Assembly (NCBI RefSeq): GCF_004522095.1
Contig: NZ_SPUI01000004.1
Location: 372,001 to 436,000 of the forward strand
DNA: 64,000 nucleotides
Direction of reading: 5' to 3'
Source: Nocardioides sp. 503
GTDB lineage: Bacteria > Actinomycetota > Actinomycetes > Propionibacteriales > Nocardioidaceae
The notes beneath the pieces are model-generated. The model was given only the letters and a program-made list of their open reading frames with translations. It was not told where the DNA came from and ran no database searches. Every line of letters begins with the position of its first letter. The stretch's first letter is position 1. Below are positions 25,873 to 33,662 of the stretch, piece by piece. Both the position numbers and the translations under genes were made by a program.

Positions 25873-27777
25873 GTGACGGACAGCGAGACCCCCGGGTCGT
25901 CCGCGGACGACCCGGTCGGCACCGGCCGGACCGCTGCCACGGCTGTCCCCGAGGACCGGCACCGCGGCACCGCCTCCGCCGTCACGTGGCTGCCCCGCCT
26001 GGCCGCCGCCGGGGCGCTCGCGGCGACGCTGACCTGGGCCGTCGTCGTCGTGCTGTGCGCACGTCGCGGCCTCGACCTGACCGACGAGAGCTTCTACCTG
26101 CTCAGCTACCGCTGGTGGAACGTCAACTTCGACGCGTTCTCCGGGGTGCAGTACGTCTACGGCCCGGTCTTCCAGCTGCTCGGCTACGACATCGGCCTGC
26201 TGCGCATCGTGCGCCTGGTGGTGACGGTGGCGGCCCATGCCTGGCTCGGCTGGGCCTTCATGGCGTGGCTGCGGGTCCAGCGCCCCACGGCGCCCACCAC
26301 GCGCTGGTGGGAGGTCGCCGGGGCCGCGACGATCACGTCCTGCGCCGGCATCACCTACTCGTGGCTGCCGTTGAGCCCCGGCTACAACGACCTGGCGCTC
26401 TCGTGCGCCTTCGTCCTGGCCGGCGGCACGCTGCGCATCGCCCGCGACAACGCCCTGGACCGACCGCCACCGGCGTGGGTCCCGCTGGGCATGGGCGCCA
26501 CGGCGGTCGTGATGTGCCTGGCGAAGTGGTCCTCCGCGGCGCTCGTCCTGCTGGGGATCGTGGTCGTCCTGCTTATCGTCCACCTCGCCGAGCGGCAGGG
26601 GACCGCGCGGCTCGGTCGTCTCGTGGGCCTGGGCGTCGCCGGGGTGCTGCTCATGGGCGCGTTCGTGCAGTTCGCGCTGGTCCCGTTCCAGACGATCGTG
26701 CCGCCCATGCTGGAGGTCAACTCGAGGGTGGCCGACTCGACGAACTCGCCGAGCAACCTCCTGGTCCGCTACCGCACCGGTGGCAGGACCCTCGTCGACG
26801 ACGTGGTCGACCAGTACTGGCCGCTGCTGCTCGCCGCCGTCCTCACGCCGCTCCTGGCGCGCTGGGTCAGGGCGTCGGTGGCGCTCGCCGTGGTGGCGCT
26901 CGGGTGGAGCGTCGTGCAGGTGGTGCGCCACGACGGCACGCTGGCCGGGTCGCCGCAGCTGCTGACGTTCACCGTCACGATCTTCGCGCCGCTCGCCGCG
27001 GTGCTGCTCGCGGCCCTGACGACCGGCCTCGTCTCGGCCGTGCGCCGGCGCCGCAGCGGGGCGACGGCTGCCGGCACCTGGCGCCCGCACCTGGCGCGCG
27101 CCGTCGTCGTCGTGATGCTGCTGGTCCTGCCGGTCGCGGTGTCGGTGGGCACGGGCAACCTGCTGCAGTTCATGGCGGTGCTGGGCCTCGCCGCCTGGGT
27201 GGCCCTCGCCATCATGGTCGTCACGGCGCCGTGGGCGCGCCAGCGCGCCACCCAGGTGCTGCTGACCGGGGCCGTGGTCGGCATCGTCGTGGCCACGACC
27301 TGCATCGCCGTCGACGGCCTGTGGAACCGCCCCTACCGCACCTCGGGCTTCGCCGACAGCACCGCCTCGGCCCAGGACGTGCCCGCCCTCGACTCGGTGC
27401 GTCTCGACCCCGACGACGCCGCGTCCTACACCGCGCTGCGCGAGCGCCTGCTGCCGTACGTCGAGAAGCCCGGCCGGGCGATGATGCCGTTCGACGGCAT
27501 GGCCGGCCTGGTCTACCTCCTCGACGGCCGCCCCGTGGGCGAGGCGTGGTACTCCCGCCTCGACACCGCCCGCTCGACCGCCGGGGTGGTGCGCACCTGT
27601 GACGACGACCGGTGGTGGGGCGCCCGCAAGCCGATCGTGCTGTTCAACCGGCCCGTGACCGACCGCGAGCGGACCGCGCTGCGCCACTGCGGCATCTACC
27701 TGGCGAGGTACGAGAAGATCCGCGTCACCGTGCCGATCCCGGACGTGGTCGTCTACGTGCCGCGCGAGGGCCCGTGA
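25873..27777 (+). CDS. Polytopic membrane protein, probable GT-C glycosyltransferase
   Basis: A 634-residue protein with about ten to twelve membrane segments and two larger extracytoplasmic loops. After the first membrane helix it has DLTDESFYLLSYRWW (about residues 65-80), an acidic-pair motif at the position where GT-C enzymes bind polyprenyl-phosphate sugars. The last 180 residues are mostly extracytoplasmic. GTG 25873 is chosen for AGGAGAG (25859-25865) seven bases upstream. The next gene encodes a GtrB-like enzyme that makes polyprenyl-linked sugars, so the pair may load and transfer a sugar at the outer membrane face. The specific family is not certain. Confidence 0.6.
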   Translation: MTDSETPGSSADDPVGTGRTAATAVPEDRHRGTASAVTWLPRLAAAGALAATLTWAVVVVLCARRGLDLTDESFYLLSYRWWNVNFDAFSGVQYVYGPVFQLLGYDIGLLRIVRLVVTVAAHAWLGWAFMAWLRVQRPTAPTTRWWEVAGAATITSCAGITYSWLPLSPGYNDLALSCAFVLAGGTLRIARDNALDRPPPAWVPLGMGATAVVMCLAKWSSAALVLLGIVVVLLIVHLAERQGTARLGRLVGLGVAGVLLMGAFVQFALVPFQTIVPPMLEVNSRVADSTNSPSNLLVRYRTGGRTLVDDVVDQYWPLLLAAVLTPLLARWVRASVALAVVALGWSVVQVVRHDGTLAGSPQLLTFTVTIFAPLAAVLLAALTTGLVSAVRRRRSGATAAGTWRPHLARAVVVVMLLVLPVAVSVGTGNLLQFMAVLGLAAWVALAIMVVTAPWARQRATQVLLTGAVVGIVVATTCIAVDGLWNRPYRTSGFADSTASAQDVPALDSVRLDPDDAASYTALRERLLPYVEKPGRAMMPFDGMAGLVYLLDGRPVGEAWYSRLDTARSTAGVVRTCDDDRWWGARKPIVLFNRPVTDRERTALRHCGIYLARYEKIRVTVPIPDVVVYVPREGP

Positions 27778-27809
27778 CCTCGCACGCCTGCGCCGGCGTG
27801 ACGGTGTCC

Positions 27810-27815
27810 TATCGT
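27810..27815 (+). promoter_or_regulatory. Candidate -10 for the GtrB-like gene
   Basis: TATCGT at 27810-27815, about 60 bases before ATG 27875; no obvious -35 box. Confidence 0.35.
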
Positions 27816-27874
27816 GTCGTGGCCGAGCCGCACCGGGCGCCCGCCGGCCCGGTGCCCCGATCCTCCAGGGAGAG

Positions 27875-28891
27875 ATGACGAGCATGACGCAGAATCCGGT
27901 CGAGGAGACGCCTCGCCGTCTGGTCTCGATCATCGTCCCGGCCCTGGACGAGGCCCCCAACGTCCCCGGGCTCATCGAGCGCTTCGGCCACCTCGCGCAG
28001 GCGCACGCCGGCTACGACTTCGAGCTGGTCGTGGTCGACGACGGCTCGACCGACGGGACCGCCGACCTGGTCGTCGCGGGCGCGGACCCCGCCCACCGCA
28101 CCGTCGTGGTGCGGCTGGCGCGCCGCTTCGGGTCGCACTACGCCATCTCGGCGGGCTTCGAGGCCTGCCACGGCGACGCGGCGATCGTGCTCGGCGCCGA
28201 CCTGCAGGAGCCCCCCTCGCTCATCGACGACTTCATCGCGGGCTGGGAGTCCGGCTCCGAGGTCGTCTGGGGCGTACGGCGCACGCGCGCGGGCCGCTCG
28301 TGGACGCAGGAGGCGTTCTCCAAGACCTTCTCGGTGCTGTTCACCCGCTACGCCGAGCTCCAGAACTACCCCGCCGAGGGGCCCTCGGGGGTGCTGGTGG
28401 ACCGCTGCGTCATCGACGAGGTCGCCAAGATGCCCGAGCACAACCGCAACGTGCTCGCCCTGATCGCCTGGCTGGGCTTCACCCAGACCCGGGTCGACTA
28501 CGACCAGGTCGCGCGGACGCACGGCGAGTCCCGGTGGACCCGGCGGCGGATGCTGCAGCTGGCGGTCGACTCGCTGATCCAGTTCTCGTCGATGCCGCTG
28601 CGCCTGTGCACCTTCGCGGGGCTGGGCGTCGCCCTGCTCGGCGTCCTCTACGCGATCTTCCTGGTCGTCCGCGTGCTCGTCGGGGTGGAGACCCCGCCCG
28701 GGTGGTCGACCGTGCTCGTCGCGGTGCTGCTGCTCGGCGGCATGCAGCTGACCGTGGTGGGCGTGATCGGGGAGTACCTCTGGCGCGCGGTCGAGGAGAC
28801 CCGCGCCCGGCCGTTGTTCGTGGTGCGCGACGTCAGGACGGTGCCGGCGCCCGACGGTTCTCCGCCACGCTCGCCGTCAGTCCGGCCCTGA
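27875..28891 (+). CDS. GT2 polyprenyl-phosphate glycosyltransferase (GtrB/DPMS-like)
   Basis: A 338-residue protein with a GT2 domain (VDDGSTDGT near residue 55; GADLQEPPS near 107) followed by two C-terminal membrane helices (about 245-268 and 278-300). This is the layout of GtrB and ArnC enzymes that move a sugar from a nucleotide onto undecaprenyl phosphate at the inner face of the membrane. ATG 27875 is used, with GGGAG just upstream; ATG 27884 is the alternative. Its last 59 bases overlap the 3' end of the opposite aminotransferase gene. Confidence 0.8.
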   Translation: MTSMTQNPVEETPRRLVSIIVPALDEAPNVPGLIERFGHLAQAHAGYDFELVVVDDGSTDGTADLVVAGADPAHRTVVVRLARRFGSHYAISAGFEACHGDAAIVLGADLQEPPSLIDDFIAGWESGSEVVWGVRRTRAGRSWTQEAFSKTFSVLFTRYAELQNYPAEGPSGVLVDRCVIDEVAKMPEHNRNVLALIAWLGFTQTRVDYDQVARTHGESRWTRRRMLQLAVDSLIQFSSMPLRLCTFAGLGVALLGVLYAIFLVVRVLVGVETPPGWSTVLVAVLLLGGMQLTVVGVIGEYLWRAVEETRARPLFVVRDVRTVPAPDGSPPRSPSVRP

Positions 28892-29957
28892 TCAGGTCGA
28901 GGTCCTCGTCGGCCATGCCCGGGTAGAGCGGCAGGGTCAGCGTCTGGTGGTGGGCCCGGGTCGCCTCGGGGAAGCGGGCGCTCGCCTCGCCGAACCTGCC
29001 CACGAAGTACGGCTGCAGGTGCATGCCGTAGGTGCCGAGCGTGGTCTCGATGTCGTGGGTGCGCATCGACCGGATGACGCCGTCGCGGTCGATGTCGTCG
29101 GCCAGCGTGACGACGTAGGACTGGTAGGAGTGGAGGATGTGGGCCGGCGCCGACGGCGGAGTGACGCCGGCGACCGACGCCAGCCGCTCGGTCAGCGCCG
29201 CGGCCAGCCGGCGGCGCTCGGACAGGATGTGGTCGAGCTTGCGCATCTGGGCCACCCCGATCGCTGCGTGCACGTCGGAGAGGCGGTAGTTGAAGCCGGC
29301 GTCGACGAACTCCATGAACAGCTCGCCGCGGACGGCGCCGTGGGTGCGCAGCACGTTGATGCGCTCGGCCAGGTCGGCGGACGCCGTCGTCACCATCCCG
29401 CCCTCGGCCGAGGTCACGATCTTGCGGGGGTGGAAGGAGAAGACCCCTGCGGTCGCGAGCGAGCCGGCGTCGCGACCGCGGTAGGTGCCGCCGAGGGCGC
29501 AGGCGGCGTCCTCGATCACTGGCAGGTCGTGGCGGGCGGCGACCTCGTTGATCGGGTCCATCTCCGCGCACAGGCCGAAGGCGTGGACCGGCATCACCGC
29601 CGCGGTGCGCTCGGTGATCGCGGCCTCGAGCAGCCGCGGGTCGAGGTTGAAGGTGTCGGGCTCGATGTCGACGAACACCGGGACGGCGCCCTGCTGCACC
29701 ACGACGTTGGCGGTCGCGGGGAAGCTGAAGGCCGGCATGACCACCTCGTCGCCGGCACCGACCCCGAGGCCCACCAGCGCGAGGTGCAGGCCGGTGGTCG
29801 CGGAGCTGACGGCGGCGGCGTACGGCGTGCCGGTGACGGCCCGGACGGCGTCCTCGAGCTCCCGGGCGCGCGCGCCCTGCGTGAGCATGCCCGAGGCGAG
29901 CACGGTGGTGATCTCGGCGAGCTCGTCGCCGTCGATGAGGGGGACGTTGAGCCTCAA
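28833..29957 (-). CDS. DegT/DnrJ/EryC1-family sugar aminotransferase
   Basis: A 374-residue PLP enzyme. It begins VPLIDGDELAEITTVLASGM, has the substrate segment MPAFSFPATANVV, VIEDAACALGG, and the PLP-lysine motif SFHPRKIVTSAEGG (K179). It should aminate a nucleotide-linked keto-sugar. The start appears to be TTG 29957, overlapping the stop of the upstream SDR as TTGA; no other in-frame start gives a complete N-terminus. The downstream end overlaps the convergent GT2 gene by 59 bp. With the SDR and the divergent left-handed-helix protein it forms an amino-sugar cassette. Confidence 0.82.
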   Translation of the reverse strand: MRLNVPLIDGDELAEITTVLASGMLTQGARARELEDAVRAVTGTPYAAAVSSATTGLHLALVGLGVGAGDEVVMPAFSFPATANVVVQQGAVPVFVDIEPDTFNLDPRLLEAAITERTAAVMPVHAFGLCAEMDPINEVAARHDLPVIEDAACALGGTYRGRDAGSLATAGVFSFHPRKIVTSAEGGMVTTASADLAERINVLRTHGAVRGELFMEFVDAGFNYRLSDVHAAIGVAQMRKLDHILSERRRLAAALTERLASVAGVTPPSAPAHILHSYQSYVVTLADDIDRDGVIRSMRTHDIETTLGTYGMHLQPYFVGRFGEASARFPEATRAHHQTLTLPLYPGMADEDLDLIRAGLTASVAENRRAPAPS

Positions 29958-30919
29958 GCGAGGACCCCGCGGTACCAGTCGACGGTCTCGGCGAGCGCGT
30001 CGTCGCTGAGCGTCGGGATGTCGCGGCCGATCACCTTGCGCAGCTTGGTCGCGTCGGCGAGGTGACGGCGCACGTCGCCGGGTCGGGGAGCGGTGTGCAC
30101 GACCGGGTGGTCCGGCGCGCCCATGGTCTTTAGCAGGCGGCGGACGAGCTCGTTGACCGAGGTCTCGACGCCGCTCGCCACGTTGAGCACCTCGCCGCGG
30201 CACTCGGGGGCGTCGTGGATCTCGACCATCAGGTCGGCGGTGTCGCGCACGAAGATCAGGTCGCGGGTCTGCTCGCCGTCCCCGAAGATCTCGATCGGCT
30301 GGCCCGACATGACGCGCTTGACGACGATCGGCACGATGCCGGCGTAGGAGCCGGGGTTCTGACGCGGGCCGATGTTGTTGAACGGGCGGACGACGGTCAC
30401 GTCGATGCCGAAGGTCTGCACGTAGGACTCGATGATCCGGTCCGCGGCGCTCTTGCTCGCCGCGTAGGGCGTGATCGCGTCGTGCGGGTGGTCCTCGTCC
30501 ATGGGGATGTAGCGCGCGCTGCCGTAGGCCTCGGAGGTCGACACGTGCAGCAGCCGCTCGACGAGGCCGCGGCGGGTGAGCTCGCTGACCGTCAGGGCGA
30601 TGGCCACGTTGGTCTGCACCGTCCACGCGGGGTAGACCAGCGACGTCGGGAGGGGGATCACCGCGAGGTCGAAGATCGTGTCGACGCCACGGCGCTCGAC
30701 GATGTCCTGCATGGCCGGGAGGTCCGCCGCGTCGAGGCGGATGACCTCGACGTCGGCGTCCGTGGCCAGCGCGTGGCGCAGGTTGCTCGCCTCGCCGAGG
30801 AAGAAGTTGTCGACCACGGTGACCCGCGCGGGGTCGTCGGCGACGATGCGGTCGACGAGGTGGCTGCCGATGAAGCCGGCGCCGCCGGTCACCAGGATGG
30901 ACTTGGACTTGACTGACAT
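29954..30919 (-). CDS. NAD-dependent nucleotide-sugar epimerase/dehydratase (SDR)
   Basis: A 321-residue extended SDR with TGGAGFIGSH near the N-terminus, STSEAYG, the catalytic YAASK, and RPFNNIGPRQ followed by FGDGEQTRDLIFV, typical of sugar nucleotide epimerases and 4,6-dehydratases. It should produce the keto-sugar used by the coupled aminotransferase. ATG 30919 follows AGCAGGTC. Which nucleotide sugar is used cannot be told from sequence alone; a 4-keto product is implied by the aminotransferase. Confidence 0.82.
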   Translation of the reverse strand: MSVKSKSILVTGGAGFIGSHLVDRIVADDPARVTVVDNFFLGEASNLRHALATDADVEVIRLDAADLPAMQDIVERRGVDTIFDLAVIPLPTSLVYPAWTVQTNVAIALTVSELTRRGLVERLLHVSTSEAYGSARYIPMDEDHPHDAITPYAASKSAADRIIESYVQTFGIDVTVVRPFNNIGPRQNPGSYAGIVPIVVKRVMSGQPIEIFGDGEQTRDLIFVRDTADLMVEIHDAPECRGEVLNVASGVETSVNELVRRLLKTMGAPDHPVVHTAPRPGDVRRHLADATKLRKVIGRDIPTLSDDALAETVDWYRGVLA

Positions 30920-30949
30920 GACCTGCTCGTTCGCGAAGGGGGTCGGGCG

Positions 30950-30975
30950 TAGGCTCTGCTGGCGCGGGCAGGCTA
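30950..30975. promoter_or_regulatory. Facing divergent promoter elements for the SDR and LbH genes
   Basis: Rightward -10 TAGGCT (30950-30955) and leftward -10 TAGCCT (30975-30970) face each other across 14 bp. Predicted start points fall at about 30962 and 30963, so the two polymerases would compete for the same bubble. Confidence 0.4.
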
Positions 30976-31012
30976 CCAGCGAGGCGCCCCACGGCCCGGA
31001 TCGGAGACGACG

Positions 31013-31453
31013 TTGACGGCACCTGGCGACGCCCGGGACGACGGGCCTCTTCCCGCCAACCCCTACCACCCGCTGGCCTGGATCGTGGGGGAGCCGGACA
31101 TCGGCGAGGACGTCTGGATCGGCGCCTTCACGGTGGTCGACGGCAGCGGCGGTCTCACGGTCGGCTCGGGCTGCGACATCTCGGCCGGCGCCCAGATCTA
31201 CACCCACTCCACCGTGGCGCGCTGCCTCAGCGAGGGTGCCACCGCGACCGAGCGCCGGCCCACCTCGATCGGGCGCCACGTGCACGTCGGCGCGAACGCC
31301 GTGGTGCTGATGGGCAGCGAGATCGGCGACTTCTCCGTGGTCGGCGCCGGGGCGGTGGTCCGCGAGGGCACCGTCGCGCCGCCCTACAGCCTGCTGGTGG
31401 GGGTCCCGGCCCGGGTCGTGCCCGACGGCGCCCGTCGCTTCACGGCCGGGTAG
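31013..31453 (+). CDS. Left-handed beta-helix (hexapeptide) acetyltransferase
   Basis: A 146-residue protein made largely of hexapeptide repeats: IGEDVWIGAF, LTVGSGCDISAGAQIYTHS, IGRHVHVGANAVVLMGSEIGDFSVVGAGAVV, ending PPYSLLVGVPARVV (longer runs abbreviated here to their key parts). Family members acylate amino or hydroxyl groups of nucleotide sugars, using acetyl-CoA and a histidine in HVHVG or THS. The start is TTG 31013, with GGAG (31002-31005) seven bases upstream. Its position, divergent from the SDR-aminotransferase pair, suggests it acetylates their amino sugar. Confidence 0.75.
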   Translation: MTAPGDARDDGPLPANPYHPLAWIVGEPDIGEDVWIGAFTVVDGSGGLTVGSGCDISAGAQIYTHSTVARCLSEGATATERRPTSIGRHVHVGANAVVLMGSEIGDFSVVGAGAVVREGTVAPPYSLLVGVPARVVPDGARRFTAG

Positions 31454-31481
31454 TCGCGCCCCGGCCGCAGGGACCCGCCCG

Positions 31482-33662
31482 TCAGCCGCGCTTGCGCCTG
31501 GCGGCCTTGACCGCCGGGACGAGCTGGGAGGCCAGCGCCGGCGCCAGGAGGCTCACGAAGGTCGCGGTGATGTGGGAGCCCTGCCGGTAGGTGAGGACGT
31601 TGCGCAGCACGGCCCGGCACCTCTGCTCGGGGCAGACCAGGGGGTTCATGTCGATGAACGTGCCGTCGACCCGGGCCGCGGCGTCGCGCATGGCGACGTT
31701 GCTGCTCATCTCGGCGAGGTCCCACGAGCACGTCTCGCCCGGGTCGTCGTCGAGGTGCTCGGCGACGCACTCGTAGGCGTTGGGCGCGACCTCGACCGAC
31801 GGGCTGGGGGTGTCGGAGATCGCGATCACCTTGGTCCCGGCCTCGGTGAGGGGCTTCCAGTAGCCGACGTAGCCCTCGACCAGGCCCTCGAGCGTCTCCT
31901 CCCCGTCCTCGTCGACGGCGCCCTTGCGCAGGCCCGAGGTGATCAGGACGTCCGGGACGTCACCGGGGCTGCTGATCCGGCGGAAGACCTCCTCGCCCCA
32001 CTCGCGGCACTCCTCGAAGGGGTCGCCCTCGACCAGGGTCATCGTGTCGGTGAAGGTGCACCCGCCCTTGGTGTAGAGCCGCACCCGCCAGCCGTTGGCC
32101 TCGGCGATCGCGTCGATGGCCGGCATCCACTGTGCGACCTTCGAGTCGCCGACGACCGTGACCGAGGTCTTGCCCGACGGGTCGCCGCTGTCGCACGACT
32201 TGACGCCGGTGTCGTAGACCTCGACGGCGCACCCCTGCGCGTACAGCGTGGGGGAGTCGAGCACGGCGTCGACGGGGTCGGGCGTGATCGCGTCGAAGAG
32301 CGGAGGGCCGTCGACGCCGACCCCGGCCGTGACCCGGCCGGTGAGGTCGCGCGGTGAGATCTCCACGGCGGTGCCGGGGTCACCGGACGTCGCCCGGCTC
32401 GTCGAGACCGCGTGCTGGAGCAGCAGCCCCGCGACCACGGCCGCCAGGGTGCAGTTGAGGCCGATCGACAGCGCCAGTCGCGGCGACGCGGCGATCGCGG
32501 GTGAGCGCCGGATCGGGTTCTCCACGAGGCGGAAGGACAGCCAGGCCGGGAGGAACGACAGCAGCACGAGGCCCAGGCCCTGGGCCGTCGACAGCTCGCC
32601 CCACCGCCAGGTGCCGAACTGCAGGACCGGCCAGTGCCAGAGGTAGAGCGAGTAGGAGAGGCCGCCGACCCAGACCAGCGCCGGGAGGCTGAGCAGGCTG
32701 CTGGCCCACCCCTGGCGCGCCGCGAAGCCCGCGACGACGACCGCCGCGGTGCCCAGGGTCGGCACCAGCGCCCCGGGGAACGGCCAGGGGGTGCCCTCGC
32801 CCTGCAGCAGCAGGCCGCCCAGGACCACGGCCAGGCCGAGCCCGCCCAGGACCTGCGCGGCCCGTGCCGGCAGCCGCCGCCACTGGCCCGCCCCGAGCGC
32901 CACGAGGGCGCCGAGGCCGAGCTCCCAGAGCCGGGTGGTGGTGACGAAGAACGCCTCGCTGGGTCGCTCCGAGGTCATGTAGGCGGCCCACACCAGCGAG
33001 GGGACGACGATGACGACGACGAGGCCGAGCGCGAGGAAGCCGCGCGAGGCGGTCGGCGTCGCGCGCCGGCCCCGCGAGGCCAGCACGCGGGACGCGGCCC
33101 ATGCGAGGCCGAGGATGATCGGCGGCCAGATGAAGTAGAACTGCTCCTCGACCGCCAGCGACCAGAAGTGCTGCACCGGCGAGGGCGCGACGTCCTGGGC
33201 CATGTAGTCCACCGAGCGGTGGGCCAGCACCCAGTTGACGACGTAGAGGGCGGAGCCGACGACGTCCTGGGCGATCGCGCTCCACTGCACGCGCGACACC
33301 CCGAACCACGCCGCGACGGTGGTCACCAGCAGGACCAGGCACGCGGCCGGCAGCAGGCGCTTGGCGCGACGCGCGTAGAAGCGGGGCAGGTCGATGCGGC
33401 CCCGGCTCTCGAGCTCGAGCAGCAGCTGGGTGGTGATCACGAAGCCCGAGACCACGAAGAAGACGTCGACCCCGGCGAAGCCGCCCGGCAGGAGCGCGAG
33501 ACCGGCGTGGTCGAGGAGCACCGCGGTCACGGCCAGCGCCCGCAGGCCCTCGATGTCGGGGCGGAACCGGTGGCCCGTCGCGGGTGCCTCGCCACCGGTC
33601 GTCACAGCAGTGGATCGTCGCACAGTGCGCGGTGCCCTCGGGCGGCCAGGCGTCACGCTCAC
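31482..33662 (-). CDS. Acyltransferase-3 with fused C-terminal SGNH domain (OafA-like)
   Basis: A 726-residue protein. It has an AT3 membrane domain (begins RPDIEGLRALAV; then GVDVFFVVSGFVI; about ten membrane helices, residues 35-400) and an extracytoplasmic SGNH-hydrolase-like domain (VVGDSKVAQW near residue 505). This design transfers acetyl groups from inside to sugars outside, as in O-antigen or peptidoglycan O-acetylation. GTG 33662 is chosen because it overlaps the stop of the upstream glycosyltransferase as GTGA; later in-frame GTGs exist before the first helix. Its role is likely O-acetylation of the polymer built by this locus. Confidence 0.85.
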   Translation of the reverse strand: MSVTPGRPRAPRTVRRSTAVTTGGEAPATGHRFRPDIEGLRALAVTAVLLDHAGLALLPGGFAGVDVFFVVSGFVITTQLLLELESRGRIDLPRFYARRAKRLLPAACLVLLVTTVAAWFGVSRVQWSAIAQDVVGSALYVVNWVLAHRSVDYMAQDVAPSPVQHFWSLAVEEQFYFIWPPIILGLAWAASRVLASRGRRATPTASRGFLALGLVVVIVVPSLVWAAYMTSERPSEAFFVTTTRLWELGLGALVALGAGQWRRLPARAAQVLGGLGLAVVLGGLLLQGEGTPWPFPGALVPTLGTAAVVVAGFAARQGWASSLLSLPALVWVGGLSYSLYLWHWPVLQFGTWRWGELSTAQGLGLVLLSFLPAWLSFRLVENPIRRSPAIAASPRLALSIGLNCTLAAVVAGLLLQHAVSTSRATSGDPGTAVEISPRDLTGRVTAGVGVDGPPLFDAITPDPVDAVLDSPTLYAQGCAVEVYDTGVKSCDSGDPSGKTSVTVVGDSKVAQWMPAIDAIAEANGWRVRLYTKGGCTFTDTMTLVEGDPFEECREWGEEVFRRISSPGDVPDVLITSGLRKGAVDEDGEETLEGLVEGYVGYWKPLTEAGTKVIAISDTPSPSVEVAPNAYECVAEHLDDDPGETCSWDLAEMSSNVAMRDAAARVDGTFIDMNPLVCPEQRCRAVLRNVLTYRQGSHITATFVSLLAPALASQLVPAVKAARRKRG

